From the NCBI GenBank assembly GCA_016178305.1, contig JACOTM010000090.1:1-39466 (forward strand): DNA of 39,466 nt, in the 5' to 3' direction. Below the pieces are notes generated by a model. The model saw only the letters and a program-made list of their open reading frames with translations, ran no database searches and was not told where the DNA came from. A program made the position numbers and the translations under genes. Origin of the DNA: Flavobacteriia bacterium. GTDB lineage: Bacteria > Bacteroidota > Bacteroidia > Flavobacteriales_D > Crocinitomicaceae. Each line of letters opens with the position of its first letter. Positions within the stretch are counted from its first letter, which is position 1. Shown here piece after piece: positions 1 through 8,733 of the stretch.

Positions 1-751
1 CTGCGTGTAAAGCTCTTAATTTTTTATATTTCAAAAAAGTTGCGTAGGCTGAAATTCTAGATATTGTAAAACCTTCTTTTCCATCTAAAATTCCAAGTTT
101 CACAAAATAATCTTTATTAAATTTTACGATTGGGCTCATTAACATCGTAAGTAAAGGTGCTTTTTTGCCTCTTTTGAATTGAGCTTTTGAAAGTATATCT
201 GTAAAATAATTTACTTGCTTGTAATGATCTTCTAAAGTGTAATAACTGTAATGTAAAATATCGCCTTTCAAATGTTTTGTAGGACTATTTTTATTAAACA
301 ATTCATATTTATCGTGTGGATTATCCCCTCCCCATTCACCTTTACGAGAATCCCAAAGTCTTAGTTTCACATCCGGATACCAACCGCAATGATGAATCCA
401 TTTACCACAATAATTAGTCAAGCGATTCATGGCATATCCATCAAATTCCCAATTATTTTTTGCTTCTAAAATACTTTTTTGAAGTGTTTCATTCAATGCT
501 TCATCTGCATCTAAAGAAAGTACATAAGGAAATGTTGCTTGTGTAATCGCCCAATTTTTTTGTTCAATATGCCCATCAAATTTATGTTCAACAAATTTGA
601 CATTATATGATTCGCAAATTTCTTTTGTTTTATCTTTTGAAAATGAATCTACCACCACAATTTCATCAGCTATCCCTTGAAGTGAATCCAAACATCTTCG
701 AATATTTTTTTCTTCGTTAAATGTAATGATTACTGCAGAAATTTGAACCAT
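1..751 (-). CDS. WaaE/KdtX-like family 2 glycosyltransferase (3' end outside window)
   Basis: The frame opens at ATG 751-749 and stays open to base 1, so about 250 N-terminal residues are visible and the C-terminus is missing. It begins MVQISAVIITFNEEKNIRRC, the GT-A nucleotide-binding start of family 2 transferases. A DxD-type motif follows in VLSLDADEALNETL, and a later YPDVKLRLW segment and an NPHDKYE segment match the LPS core transferases of the WaaE/KdtX group. It probably adds a sugar to a cell-surface glycan or LPS core at the cytoplasmic face of the inner membrane; donor and acceptor cannot be read. It starts 9 bases after the lytic transglycosylase stop, on the same strand, so it is likely the last visible gene of the tatA-gatA-transglycosylase unit. 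Family assignment is fairly safe, substrate is not. Confidence 0.85.
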   Translation of the reverse strand, partial: MVQISAVIITFNEEKNIRRCLDSLQGIADEIVVVDSFSKDKTKEICESYNVKFVEHKFDGHIEQKNWAITQATFPYVLSLDADEALNETLQKSILEAKNNWEFDGYAMNRLTNYCGKWIHHCGWYPDVKLRLWDSRKGEWGGDNPHDKYELFNKNSPTKHLKGDILHYSYYTLEDHYKQVNYFTDILSKAQFKRGKKAPLLTMLMSPIVKFNKDYFVKLGILDGKEGFTISRISAYATFLKYKKLRALHA

Positions 752-760
752 AGTAAAAGA

Positions 761-2338
761 TTATTTCACTCTTAAACGTTGACCTACACTCAATCTATTT
801 TCATTGATTCCTGGATTCAATCGTTTTAATTGTTGTTGTGTTAAATTATGTCTCTGGGCAACTTTCGAAAAAGTATCACCTGAGCGAACATTGTAATAAC
901 GAATTACAGGTTTTGGTTTTACAGGTTTTATTGGTTTAACTTCTTCTTTAGGCTGAACAATAACCGTATCTGAAGGATTCGTAATTTTATTAGGATCAAT
1001 CTCAATTGGTGTTGCCACTCCTATTTGTTTGATTTTTATTTTTTGACCAGCAAATAATGAAGCACTTTTGAAATTATTTAATGTCATAATTTGGCTAACT
1101 GTTACTCCATGTTTAGTTGCTATTCGACCAATAGTTTCTCCTTTTAAAACAGTATGATAAACAAAGGCTTCTGTATTAATCGAAGAAACTACAGTGTTTG
1201 TACCACTGACTTTTATTGTTTCTATCGTATCTTTTTCAACTACAAAAGGCTCCGTTGATTGGTATGACGAAAATATTTGCTTTTCAAGTGCATATAATTC
1301 ATCTTCTAAACTAACTAACTTACCGATTTCTTGTAATGGACCAGTGATACATTGTGGAGGATATGTTGTTGGAATATATCCTGTTTTGTAAATAGGATTT
1401 AGTGCTTGAATTTCATCTAAAGACCACCCTGTTAATTTGGTCATTGTTGACATGTGAATTCCTGTAGATAAGCACATCGTATCTAATTGAGCATATTTCC
1501 ATTTGGCTTCAATTGGAATAATGTTATGTTCAGCATGATACGTTAAAAGATAAGCCGCGGCAATAAAATTTGGAACATATCCTTGTGTTTCAGCAGGTAA
1601 AAAAGGGCGAACTTCCCAATAAGTAGTTTTTCCACCAGAACGTCTGATTGCTTTGTTCACATTTCCTGGTCCTGCATTATAAGATGCTAAAGCCAAATTC
1701 CAATCGCCATAAATATCAAATAATTTTTTCAAATATCTACAAGCTGCATCCGTAGCTTTTTCAGGATCCATACGCTCATCTATATAGGAATTTTCTTTTA
1801 AACCATAATACAAGCCTGTTTTATACATAAATTGCCACAAGCCTAAAGCCCCAGCTCTGGATTTCACTTGTGGTCTCAAACCACTTTCAATGACTGCTAA
1901 ATATTTTAATTCAACGGGTAAACCATATTGAACTAGTTTTTCTTCAAACATTTCAAAATATAGCTGAGATCTTCCTAAAACAACTCTGGCAAAACTTCTT
2001 CTATTTTCAGCGAAAAACTTAATTGTAGCTAATGATGCAGGAGTACAATCCAAATGAAAAGGAGTCATTTGGTTCATCTTTTCTAAACGTTCACAATAAA
2101 CCTCATCCGTAAATTTCGGTGTTTGTCCTGGCTCATATTTTAACGCATTGATGATAGAGTCGTAATTCGATTGATTAGCTACTTCATCATAAAAAGCATT
2201 CAACGATTGTTCAACAGTGATATAAAAAGGATCTTTTTTCATCGCTATTGTATCAAAAGGTTTCGTTATAGGTTTAACTTGACCAAATGAAGCGACTGCA
2301 ATAATACTAATTAAAACTATTAAACTTTTTTTTATCAT
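761..2338 (-). CDS. Membrane-bound lytic murein transglycosylase, MltD-like, with LysM repeats
   Basis: A 525-residue exported peptidoglycan hydrolase. Residues 1-20 form a signal peptide ending ASFGQ. The SLT (family 1 lytic transglycosylase) domain spans about 130-270, with the catalytic glutamate in VIESGL (E151), the GALGLWQFM segment and ALASYNAGPGNV. A degenerate LysM-like segment lies near 298-330, and two clear LysM domains lie at about 393-437 and 480-524, separated by a proline/lysine linker. The family cleaves the MurNAc-GlcNAc bond to leave 1,6-anhydroMurNAc, and LysM holds the enzyme on the wall. There is no lipobox, so it is probably periplasmic. Its ATG is 9 bases past the gatA stop. 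Confidence 0.93.
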   Translation of the reverse strand: MIKKSLIVLISIIAVASFGQVKPITKPFDTIAMKKDPFYITVEQSLNAFYDEVANQSNYDSIINALKYEPGQTPKFTDEVYCERLEKMNQMTPFHLDCTPASLATIKFFAENRRSFARVVLGRSQLYFEMFEEKLVQYGLPVELKYLAVIESGLRPQVKSRAGALGLWQFMYKTGLYYGLKENSYIDERMDPEKATDAACRYLKKLFDIYGDWNLALASYNAGPGNVNKAIRRSGGKTTYWEVRPFLPAETQGYVPNFIAAAYLLTYHAEHNIIPIEAKWKYAQLDTMCLSTGIHMSTMTKLTGWSLDEIQALNPIYKTGYIPTTYPPQCITGPLQEIGKLVSLEDELYALEKQIFSSYQSTEPFVVEKDTIETIKVSGTNTVVSSINTEAFVYHTVLKGETIGRIATKHGVTVSQIMTLNNFKSASLFAGQKIKIKQIGVATPIEIDPNKITNPSDTVIVQPKEEVKPIKPVKPKPVIRYYNVRSGDTFSKVAQRHNLTQQQLKRLNPGINENRLSVGQRLRVK

Positions 2339-2347
2339 AAATAAATC

Positions 2348-3757
2348 TTAGGCTATCTCTATTAGATAGGATGAGAAATTAAATAAATCTTTTTCTTTGA
2401 AATGATTTGCCATCACTTGAATTCCAAATGGTAATCCGCTACTATGTTTTCCTAATGGCAACGAAATTGCAGGATTCCCTGTTAAATTAGCATGTACTGT
2501 AAAAATATCTTGTAGATACATTTGAATTGGATCTTTTACTGCATTAATTTGAAAAGCAGTAGATGGAGTTGTAGGAAGAATCATTAGATCGAAATTTTTA
2601 TAAATCTCGTCTGTTTTGTCTCTCAAAACTCTTCTCACTTTTTGACCTTTGGTATAATAAGCATCGTAAAACTCATTCGATAAAACGAAAGTTCCTGCCA
2701 TAATTCTACGTTGAACTTCTGGTCCAAATCCTTCGCTTCTAGAGTTAATATACGTAGCTTCAACCCCAACAGCTTCTGAGCTCCTATATCCATAGTGTAC
2801 GCCATCAAAACGCGACAAATTTGAAGACGCTTCTGCAGTTGTTAACACATAATATGTTGGAACCATGTATTCTAAATAAGGAAAAGAAACATTTTCAACG
2901 GTATGTCCCTCTTTTTTTAATTTTTCTATGATTTCATTCATTTTAGAAACAACTTCTGAGTCAACACCTTCTGTTTCTAAACTTTCTTGAAGAACGGCTA
3001 TTTTTAATTTCTCTGGTTTTTCAAACGAAGTATATTTTTCAACAGATCTGGATGTCGCAGTACTATCGTACGCATCACAACCAGCCATAATCTCTAAAAG
3101 TAGAGCGCTATCTTCAATCGAATTTGTAAATGGTCCTATTTGATCGAACGAAGAAGCATAGGCAATTAACCCGTGTCTGCTAATTCTTCCATAAGTAGGC
3201 TTCAAACCAAAAGTCCCTGTAAAAGAAGCTGGTTGACGAATAGAGCCGCCCGTATCACTTCCTAATGCTGCAGTACAAAGTCCAGCACAAACAGCTGCCG
3301 CCGAACCTCCAGAAGACCCACCAGGAACAAGATTTTTATTAATTGGATTTTTCACTGGACCAAAAGCTGAGTTTTCATTCGAACTACCCATTGCAAATTC
3401 ATCGCAATTTAACCTTCCAATGATGACAGCGTCTTCGTCTAATAATCTTTGAACTGCTGTACCTGTGTATAAAGATTCAAAATTTTGTAAAATTTGAGAA
3501 GAAGCAGAAACTTTATGTCCTTTATAGCATAGATTATCTTTCAGTCCAATAACCATTCCAGCTAAGCGACCAGCATTACCTGCTTTTATTTTTTTATCAA
3601 CTTCTAAAGCTTGTTGCTTTACCGTTTCTTCAAAAACTTCTAAAAAAGCATTCAAATCAGAATTTTCATTTATTTTGGAAAGGTAAGTTTCAACTATTTC
3701 CAAAACAGAAACTCCTGAAGAAAGAGCTTTCTTTACTTCAGCAAAATTTTGATACAT
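2348..3757 (-). CDS. gatA: Asp-tRNA(Asn)/Glu-tRNA(Gln) amidotransferase subunit A
   Basis: A 469-residue amidase-signature protein of full family length. GatA releases ammonia from glutamine so that the GatCAB complex can convert Glu-tRNA(Gln) or Asp-tRNA(Asn) to the amidated form. The Ser-cisSer-Lys triad is visible: K73 in GLKDN, S148 in PGGSSGGSA and S172 in DTGGSIRQPAS, with the family's usual spacing (75 and 24 residues). gatB and gatC are not in this window. The start is 14 bases downstream of the tatA stop. A general amidase is the only alternative; overall similarity and the LKPTYGRISRHGLIAYASS stretch favour GatA. Confidence 0.95.
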   Translation of the reverse strand: MYQNFAEVKKALSSGVSVLEIVETYLSKINENSDLNAFLEVFEETVKQQALEVDKKIKAGNAGRLAGMVIGLKDNLCYKGHKVSASSQILQNFESLYTGTAVQRLLDEDAVIIGRLNCDEFAMGSSNENSAFGPVKNPINKNLVPGGSSGGSAAAVCAGLCTAALGSDTGGSIRQPASFTGTFGLKPTYGRISRHGLIAYASSFDQIGPFTNSIEDSALLLEIMAGCDAYDSTATSRSVEKYTSFEKPEKLKIAVLQESLETEGVDSEVVSKMNEIIEKLKKEGHTVENVSFPYLEYMVPTYYVLTTAEASSNLSRFDGVHYGYRSSEAVGVEATYINSRSEGFGPEVQRRIMAGTFVLSNEFYDAYYTKGQKVRRVLRDKTDEIYKNFDLMILPTTPSTAFQINAVKDPIQMYLQDIFTVHANLTGNPAISLPLGKHSSGLPFGIQVMANHFKEKDLFNFSSYLIEIA

Positions 3758-3771
3758 TTTATTTGAAATTT

Positions 3772-3942
3772 CTAGTTTTTATCTTCTTTCACTTCTTTTG
3801 AAGAATCTTCTCCTCTTGAAGCATCTTTAAATTCTTTCATTCCTTTTCCTAGACCCTTCATTAATTCTGGAATTTTTTTACCTCCAAACAACAATAAGAC
3901 TACGGCAAGTATTAAAATAATTTCTCCGGCACCTAATTTCAT
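3772..3942 (-). CDS. tatA: Twin-arginine translocase subunit TatA/TatE
   Basis: A 56-residue gene. It starts [20 protein letters not shown], a single membrane helix (about residues 5-19), followed by [20 protein letters not shown], the FGxxKxPEL hinge and amphipathic helix that define TatA. A short charged tail ([15 protein letters not shown]) ends it. TatA polymerises to make the pore through which the Tat system moves folded proteins across the inner membrane. tatB and tatC are not nearby, and many Bacteroidetes carry a lone tatA with gatA and a LysM protein downstream, as here. Length and motifs are typical. Confidence 0.94.
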   Translation of the reverse strand: MKLGAGEIILILAVVLLLFGGKKIPELMKGLGKGMKEFKDASRGEDSSKEVKEDKN

Positions 3943-3963
3943 AACTTTTCTTTTTTAATAATA

Positions 3964-3971
3964 CAAATTTA
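3964..3971 (-). promoter_or_regulatory. Possible -7 element upstream of tatA
   Basis: On the minus strand this reads TAAATTTG, a match to the Bacteroidetes TAnnTTTG -7 motif, 22 bases before the tatA ATG. No TTTG-like -33 box sits at the expected 19-nt spacing, so the call is tentative. Confidence 0.35.
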
Positions 3972-4037
3972 CTTAAATATCCTAAACACACATTTTTTAA
4001 TTCTTATTTTGTGTTAAAAAGATAAAGATTTTTAATT

Positions 4038-4484
4038 TTACGCCATTACAGCTTGACTAACGCTTCTATAAGTAAATGTAGTACATATTTTTCGTCTTGC
4101 AAATCGCGCTTGGGAATCTGATTGACATAATTTTTTATAAACATCTTGAGACACTCCAAAATATTCATACGAATTCCCATCCGAAAAATCAATTTTTAAA
4201 ACTTGTCCTTTGTATTGAAAATCAGTAATAATGTTGTTATTAATACTTTCTAAATATTGTTCTTTATTGTTTTCTGCTGTTTCAGGAGAGATGCTCACTA
4301 AAAAATGATAGGCTTCGATCACTCTTTTACTTTTTTCTTCAGCTGCTTTTAATTCCGTTTCATTGTCTTGAAATTTATCTGGATGACAATCTTTCATGAA
4401 GTTTCTGTAGATTTTTTTCATTTCATTCAATGAAGTTGTTCTTTCTACACCCATTAATTTTCTAAACTCAACAATTCTTTTCAT
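4038..4484 (-). CDS. J-domain protein with C-terminal KTSC domain
   Basis: A 148-residue cytoplasmic protein. Residues about 5-65 form a short DnaJ-like domain with the HPD tripeptide at 34-36 (DCHPDKF), the motif that stimulates Hsp70 ATPase. Residues about 82-145 fit the KTSC domain (VLKIDFSDGNSYEYFGVSQ, then VYKKL and a closing TFTYRSV). KTSC domains are small and of unknown function, often linked to RNA or lysyl-tRNA synthetase proteins; the J-KTSC pairing recurs in Bacteroidetes. The role is probably a specialised DnaK co-chaperone, which is inference. It stands alone, with its own likely promoter at 4593-4623. Confidence 0.85.
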   Translation of the reverse strand: MKRIVEFRKLMGVERTTSLNEMKKIYRNFMKDCHPDKFQDNETELKAAEEKSKRVIEAYHFLVSISPETAENNKEQYLESINNNIITDFQYKGQVLKIDFSDGNSYEYFGVSQDVYKKLCQSDSQARFARRKICTTFTYRSVSQAVMA

Positions 4485-4837
4485 TTGTTTTTTTTTCTAT
4501 ATACGCCTTATAATATGCCCACAATTGAAAAAGAAAGCTCTTTAACAATATTCAACAACTACTAATCAACGTGATTTTTAAGATATTTTGCGCAAAGATA
4601 CATCCTTTTTTTGGAATGTTAAATGAGAATTATTAATAACATAGGCATTCGATAAAATTTTACACTCAGATTTTAATTATATTTAAAAGGAACTATGAGG
4701 TAAAAATGGAGCAAAAAGACTTCTTCTTTAAGAAAAGATTAAAAAATAAATTCAAACAAAGTTGAAATTCTTCATTTTTTGTTAAGGAACTTTCTATAAA
4801 ACCGGACTTCTATTTTTTTTAAGAATTTCATTAAATC
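4485..4837. other. Intergenic stretch, promoter region of the J-KTSC gene
   Basis: Between the J-KTSC start and the stop of the TPR regulator, both on the minus strand. It is AT-rich, holds no credible ORF, and contains the promoter listed at 4593-4623. I saw no strong terminator for the TPR regulator in it. Confidence 0.6.
4593..4623 (-). promoter_or_regulatory. Bacteroidetes-type promoter of the J-KTSC gene
   Basis: Read on the minus strand: TTTA at 4623-4620, exactly 19 bases, then TATCTTTG at 4600-4593. This is one mismatch from the TTTG-N19-TAnnTTTG consensus. It leaves an untranslated leader of about 100 bases before the ATG at 4484. Confidence 0.55.
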
Positions 4838-6481
4838 TTAAATTGAATTGAGGAAATCAGTTGTTGAAATAATGGAAGAATTTATTTGTAATTTTTTTCG
4901 AATTCGAAAACGGGCTGTTTTTATCGTCTCAAAAGTATTATTTCTAATTATCGCTATTTCTTTTATTGATAAATTAAGTTTAATTAAGCCACATAATTCT
5001 AAATCTGATTTTGAAAGAGAAGGGAATTTTTCTTTTAAACGGTTATAAAAGTCTTCATTATTTTCTAGAACTTTATGTTGTAATGCTAAATTATTGTTAT
5101 CAATAATTAATTGATCTTTTAAATAATTAATCTCAGATGTTAAACCTTCTTTAATTTCATCTAAATAATTTTTTTTCGCTAAACTTTTTAGTTTTGATGA
5201 CACATTCAATATAAGTTCAGTTTTTCGTGATGAAATTATAGCAGTATCAGCAATATTCCTATTTTTCCATTCAATTTTTTTTTCTAAAATATTCCTTTCC
5301 AATTCTTTTATTCTTAATTCCTTTTCATATCGATTCTGTTCTAAAATCAAAATCTTATTTTTATTTAAAATTTCATTTTTTCTTTTTTTAATTATCACCA
5401 TTAGCACAATGATTAATAGCAATGTAAAACAAAAAATAAAGAAGTAAGTAATATTTCTTTGTTTAAGGTTTGCTTTTACTGTTTTTAATTTTTCAATTGT
5501 TAAACCTAATTTTAATTTGCTAATATTATTATCAAAAATTCTATTCATCTCAAACAGTCTTGATTCGCTTCCTAAAGAATCTATAGCATGCTTTTTAATT
5601 TGAAATAATCTACTGTAAACAAGCGCTTTTTCGGTATTTCCCGTTTTTTCATATAATCTCGAAAGTAAATCATATACATCGATAAATTTTTTCTCTAAAT
5701 CAAGTTTTTCAATCAATAATATTTCTTTCAATAATATTTTTTCAGCCAATTGAAAATTTCCTTTATTCTGAAAAGTTTGTGCTATTGTTGATAAACTAGA
5801 AATTTTTCCATCTATCAAATGTGTATCTCCATAAAAAATCAAAGCTCTATTAGCGTAAAATAAAGTCGAATCATATTGCTTTTTTAAAAGGAAGAGTTTG
5901 GATAATGTATTATAATTGATTTGTAAATAATATGACCTACTTGATTTTGAAGTATATTTTTTTTTTACAAGATCTATTGTTTTGCGGACAAAATAAAAAG
6001 AAGAATCGAGAGATCCTTTGTTTTTCAAATAATTAGCCATACTAATATAAGCTGAAATTCTAAATTTTAAGTCCCCATTTTTTTCTGACAAGCTCAATAA
6101 TTTCCGATAACATCTTCCTGCTTCAAATAACATTTCCCTATGCAAATACATGTTACCTAAACCAAGATAACTTGTTATTTCCATCGTTTGATTATTCGTC
6201 TTCAAAGCGATATTCATTGCAGCTAAATAATATTTTTGGGAAGAGGTATATAACCCCATATCTTCGTAAGCAAGTGCCTTAATATAATTTAATGAAAAAT
6301 GATTTTTTTGATTTTTAGTTTCCTTAATCAATGAATCTGCTGTGTTAATAATAATATATCTTGGAATATTTTGATTATCAACCTTAACTTCTAAATCAAT
6401 AATCTTTTTACGTTCTTGGCAAAAATTATTGAAGGATAAAAAGAAAAATACAATGACATATATATTGATTTTACTTATCAT
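4838..6481 (-). CDS. TPR repeat protein with a membrane helix and LuxR-type HTH
   Basis: A 547-residue membrane-anchored regulator of a kind common in Flavobacteriia. A signal peptide covers residues 1-21 (ends NNFCQ). TPR-like helices fill about 50-320 (for example YIKALAYEDMGLYTSSQKYY). One membrane helix lies at 344-364, then a coiled coil at about 367-405, then a LuxR/GerE-like HTH at about 487-535 (FPSLSKSDLELCGLIKLNLS and KEIAIIRNNTFETIKTAR). The TPRs would lie in the periplasm and the HTH in the cytoplasm. What it senses and which genes it controls cannot be told; the T9SS surface-protein gene lies just upstream on the same strand, 110 bases away. Confidence 0.85.
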   Translation of the reverse strand: MISKINIYVIVFFFLSFNNFCQERKKIIDLEVKVDNQNIPRYIIINTADSLIKETKNQKNHFSLNYIKALAYEDMGLYTSSQKYYLAAMNIALKTNNQTMEITSYLGLGNMYLHREMLFEAGRCYRKLLSLSEKNGDLKFRISAYISMANYLKNKGSLDSSFYFVRKTIDLVKKKYTSKSSRSYYLQINYNTLSKLFLLKKQYDSTLFYANRALIFYGDTHLIDGKISSLSTIAQTFQNKGNFQLAEKILLKEILLIEKLDLEKKFIDVYDLLSRLYEKTGNTEKALVYSRLFQIKKHAIDSLGSESRLFEMNRIFDNNISKLKLGLTIEKLKTVKANLKQRNITYFFIFCFTLLLIIVLMVIIKKRKNEILNKNKILILEQNRYEKELRIKELERNILEKKIEWKNRNIADTAIISSRKTELILNVSSKLKSLAKKNYLDEIKEGLTSEINYLKDQLIIDNNNLALQHKVLENNEDFYNRLKEKFPSLSKSDLELCGLIKLNLSIKEIAIIRNNTFETIKTARFRIRKKLQINSSIISTTDFLNSI

Positions 6482-6591
6482 ATATAAATTTTTAGTTAAT
6501 TCATAAATTTGAAAACTTGTTTGCTAAAAAAATAATCATGCTGAATAATTTTGAATATTAAATACAATTTAAAAAATAACCTGTTTAATAG

Positions 6592-8226
6592 CTATTTTTT
6601 TAAAAATTTAGTTTGGTAACTATAGTCTTTATTTTCAATTTGAATAAAATAAAGTCCAGGTATTAATTTTTCTATATTGATATCTTTAGTAATAACATCA
6701 TTTGATATAAATTCTTTTATAAGAATATTACCTGCAATATCAAATATATAAATTGTCGAATTCATTAATGATATTCTATCACTGTAGATATTGATAAATT
6801 TTTCAGGTGGATTTGGATATATACCTATTAAGTCATCTTGTTTTAAGCCCTCTATACTAATAACATCTGAAAAAGTTTGATGTCCATTATAATCAACCTG
6901 AGTTAGTCTATAATACGATATCACTTGATTCGTGTTTCTATCAACATAAAAATATTGCTTCGGTGTAAAACTATTTCCTGCCCCATCAACTTTCATAACA
7001 AAATCCCAATATTGGCCATCAATCGTTCTTTCTAAAATAAATTTGTCACTATTTATTTCACTCCCAGTTCGCCATGAAATATCTGCAAAATTCCCATTCC
7101 TTTTTCCTGAAAAATCAATTAGAGTAATTGGTAAAACAATCGGACAAGTTATCGATATATTATCTAAGCCCATTCGAACTCCAGATAACTCTCCTGCTAC
7201 AAAAAGTGATAAGTTAACATCATTATCTTGGGGTAAAAACTTAATCACATGAGTTGAAGCTGTTGCTGTAAAAGTAATTGTTCGTTTATCCCAAATTACA
7301 TTCACATCATCAACGGTAGGAGTCAGCGAAGTAGAAACAGCTGATATACCTAGTAAAGTATTATCAGCATAAACAATCCATGAACCTGTTGGATCTGGAC
7401 AACTTGCCTGTTTAACAACACATTGATAAAAAGTAATTGTATAAATATTCCCTGAAGTAAATCCACTGATACTTTGTTGAATACCTTCTTGATATCTAGA
7501 AGCAACACTGCCAGCATGCAGCCCTGACACACAAGTCCCACCAGATTGAGGTATCGCCCTAAAATCATACCCACTTGGAGCCACGGCATTACTAGCATCA
7601 GGAGAAGCATACATTGGATCCGTTGCTTCGCATACTGGGTCATCATACAACACACTTGACCAATTTCCAGGAATAGTTGAAATTCCCGGATATGCTTCAA
7701 GATATGAATTTGTTAAAGACGTACAATCACCATTATTCGTAAAAGCTGGTAATGGAGCATGGGTCACACAAATATTTCCCGATGCAGCTCCGCCTCCCCC
7801 AACTGTTCGTACAATTTCAATTAAATACTGTGTCCCGACTGTAGTCGAAAAAGTAGCAGAGGCGCTTGTTGAATTCGTATTACTACAAGCTACCTGTGTA
7901 GTTAGGGCACAATCTGCTGTCCACACAACCAATGCAATATTTTTGCTTCCTCCCGTTATCGAAACAGTCGTTAAATTGCCAACTGCGATAAAACTAAACC
8001 AACCAAAAGTAGGATGTGTTGCACCTACGCAAGATCCCACTGTTCCACTAAATGCTGCGGGTAAAGTAAATGTTGTATTACTACAAGCAACATTTGAAGT
8101 AAGCACTGAAGAAGTAGGTATTGCAGGAGAAGCAATAGCATTGGCACAACTTGTAGCTTGACTGTTAACTATGAATGGTAGAAATAATATTCCTACTAAA
8201 ATGTAATTTATTCGAAGAGTTTTCAT
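6592..8226 (-). CDS. Secreted surface protein with T9SS type A sorting domain
   Basis: A 544-residue protein from ATG 8226 (MKTLRINYILVGILFLPFIV). The frame is open up to 8295, but only the 8226 start gives a proper signal peptide (ends VNSQ), and the likely -7 box at 8247-8254 lies upstream of it. About residues 20-160 are a Thr/Ser/Ala-rich beta domain. About 170-360 resemble a carbohydrate-binding jelly roll, with paired cysteines and a GLDNISITC end typical of DUF642-like or choice-of-anchor domains. About 365-460 are an Fn3-like segment, and 470-544 are the Por-type sorting tail (IYPNPPEKFINIYSD, ending YSYQTKFLKK). Such proteins cross the outer membrane by T9SS and stay on the surface or are released. 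No enzymatic domain was recognised. Confidence 0.87.
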   Translation of the reverse strand: MKTLRINYILVGILFLPFIVNSQATSCANAIASPAIPTSSVLTSNVACSNTTFTLPAAFSGTVGSCVGATHPTFGWFSFIAVGNLTTVSITGGSKNIALVVWTADCALTTQVACSNTNSTSASATFSTTVGTQYLIEIVRTVGGGGAASGNICVTHAPLPAFTNNGDCTSLTNSYLEAYPGISTIPGNWSSVLYDDPVCEATDPMYASPDASNAVAPSGYDFRAIPQSGGTCVSGLHAGSVASRYQEGIQQSISGFTSGNIYTITFYQCVVKQASCPDPTGSWIVYADNTLLGISAVSTSLTPTVDDVNVIWDKRTITFTATASTHVIKFLPQDNDVNLSLFVAGELSGVRMGLDNISITCPIVLPITLIDFSGKRNGNFADISWRTGSEINSDKFILERTIDGQYWDFVMKVDGAGNSFTPKQYFYVDRNTNQVISYYRLTQVDYNGHQTFSDVISIEGLKQDDLIGIYPNPPEKFINIYSDRISLMNSTIYIFDIAGNILIKEFISNDVITKDINIEKLIPGLYFIQIENKDYSYQTKFLKK

Positions 8227-8246
8227 AACGATAATATTATTGTCAA

Positions 8247-8254
8247 CAAAGGTA
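8247..8254 (-). promoter_or_regulatory. -7 promoter element of the T9SS surface protein
   Basis: Minus-strand TACCTTTG, a full match to TAnnTTTG, 20 bases before the ATG at 8226. No good -33 box at 19-nt spacing. It helps to choose the 8226 start. Confidence 0.5.
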
Positions 8255-8473
8255 TGGAGACCAAGTATCAAGCATATTATCACATAGGGGAGCAATATGT
8301 GAGCATTAGAAATTTATTCTAAAATCCGAATTATAATTAGTAGGAAACCTTAATTACTACTCCAACTAAATTCTATTAATTGAATATTTAAAATAAAATA
8401 CTTCCATTTTTTTTACTTCCAATGTTCATCGTAATAAATATTTGTTTATATTGCATTAACAAACTTTAAAACA

Positions 8474-8683
8474 ATGCTAGAACTTACAAAGAAAATTCTT
8501 GTGAAAGTTAGCTTTGATGCGAAACTTTTTCAAAAAGAACTACTAAAGTCCTTAAATTGGATTACAGATGCTGAAGAAATTAAACGTTTTCAAGAATGGT
8601 GTATCGTAGAATTTGGTGCGAAATACCCTAAAATTATCAAGAAAACATTTGCACAAGTATCTCTTAGTAGCATTAGAAATTGA
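8474..8683 (+). CDS. Small conserved Bacteroidetes protein of unknown function
   Basis: A 69-residue, charged, soluble protein (MLELTKKILVKVSFDAKLFQ...IKRFQEWCIVEFGAKYPKII). It looks like a small family widely kept in Bacteroidetes next to unrelated genes; I know of no assigned role. It is followed 25 bases later by a strong intrinsic terminator, which supports a real, single-gene transcript. The alternative frame overlapping its end (8613-8801) is a shadow. Confidence 0.7.
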   Translation: MLELTKKILVKVSFDAKLFQKELLKSLNWITDAEEIKRFQEWCIVEFGAKYPKIIKKTFAQVSLSSIRN

Positions 8684-8708
8684 TTTTTATGTAGTATTTT
8701 TTATGAAG

Positions 8709-8733
8709 GCTATTCGAAAGGATAGCTTTTTTT
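8709..8733 (+). terminator. Intrinsic terminator after the 69-residue gene
   Basis: GCTATTC, a GAAA tetraloop, GGATAGC, then a run of seven T. Seven paired bases (one T-G). It lies between convergent genes and overlaps the last bases of the membrane protein gene on the minus strand. Confidence 0.85.

Noticed and set aside
7350-7700. 116-codon minus-strand frame inside the T9SS protein
   Set aside because: Out-of-frame shadow of a clear beta-rich surface protein; composition is artefactual.
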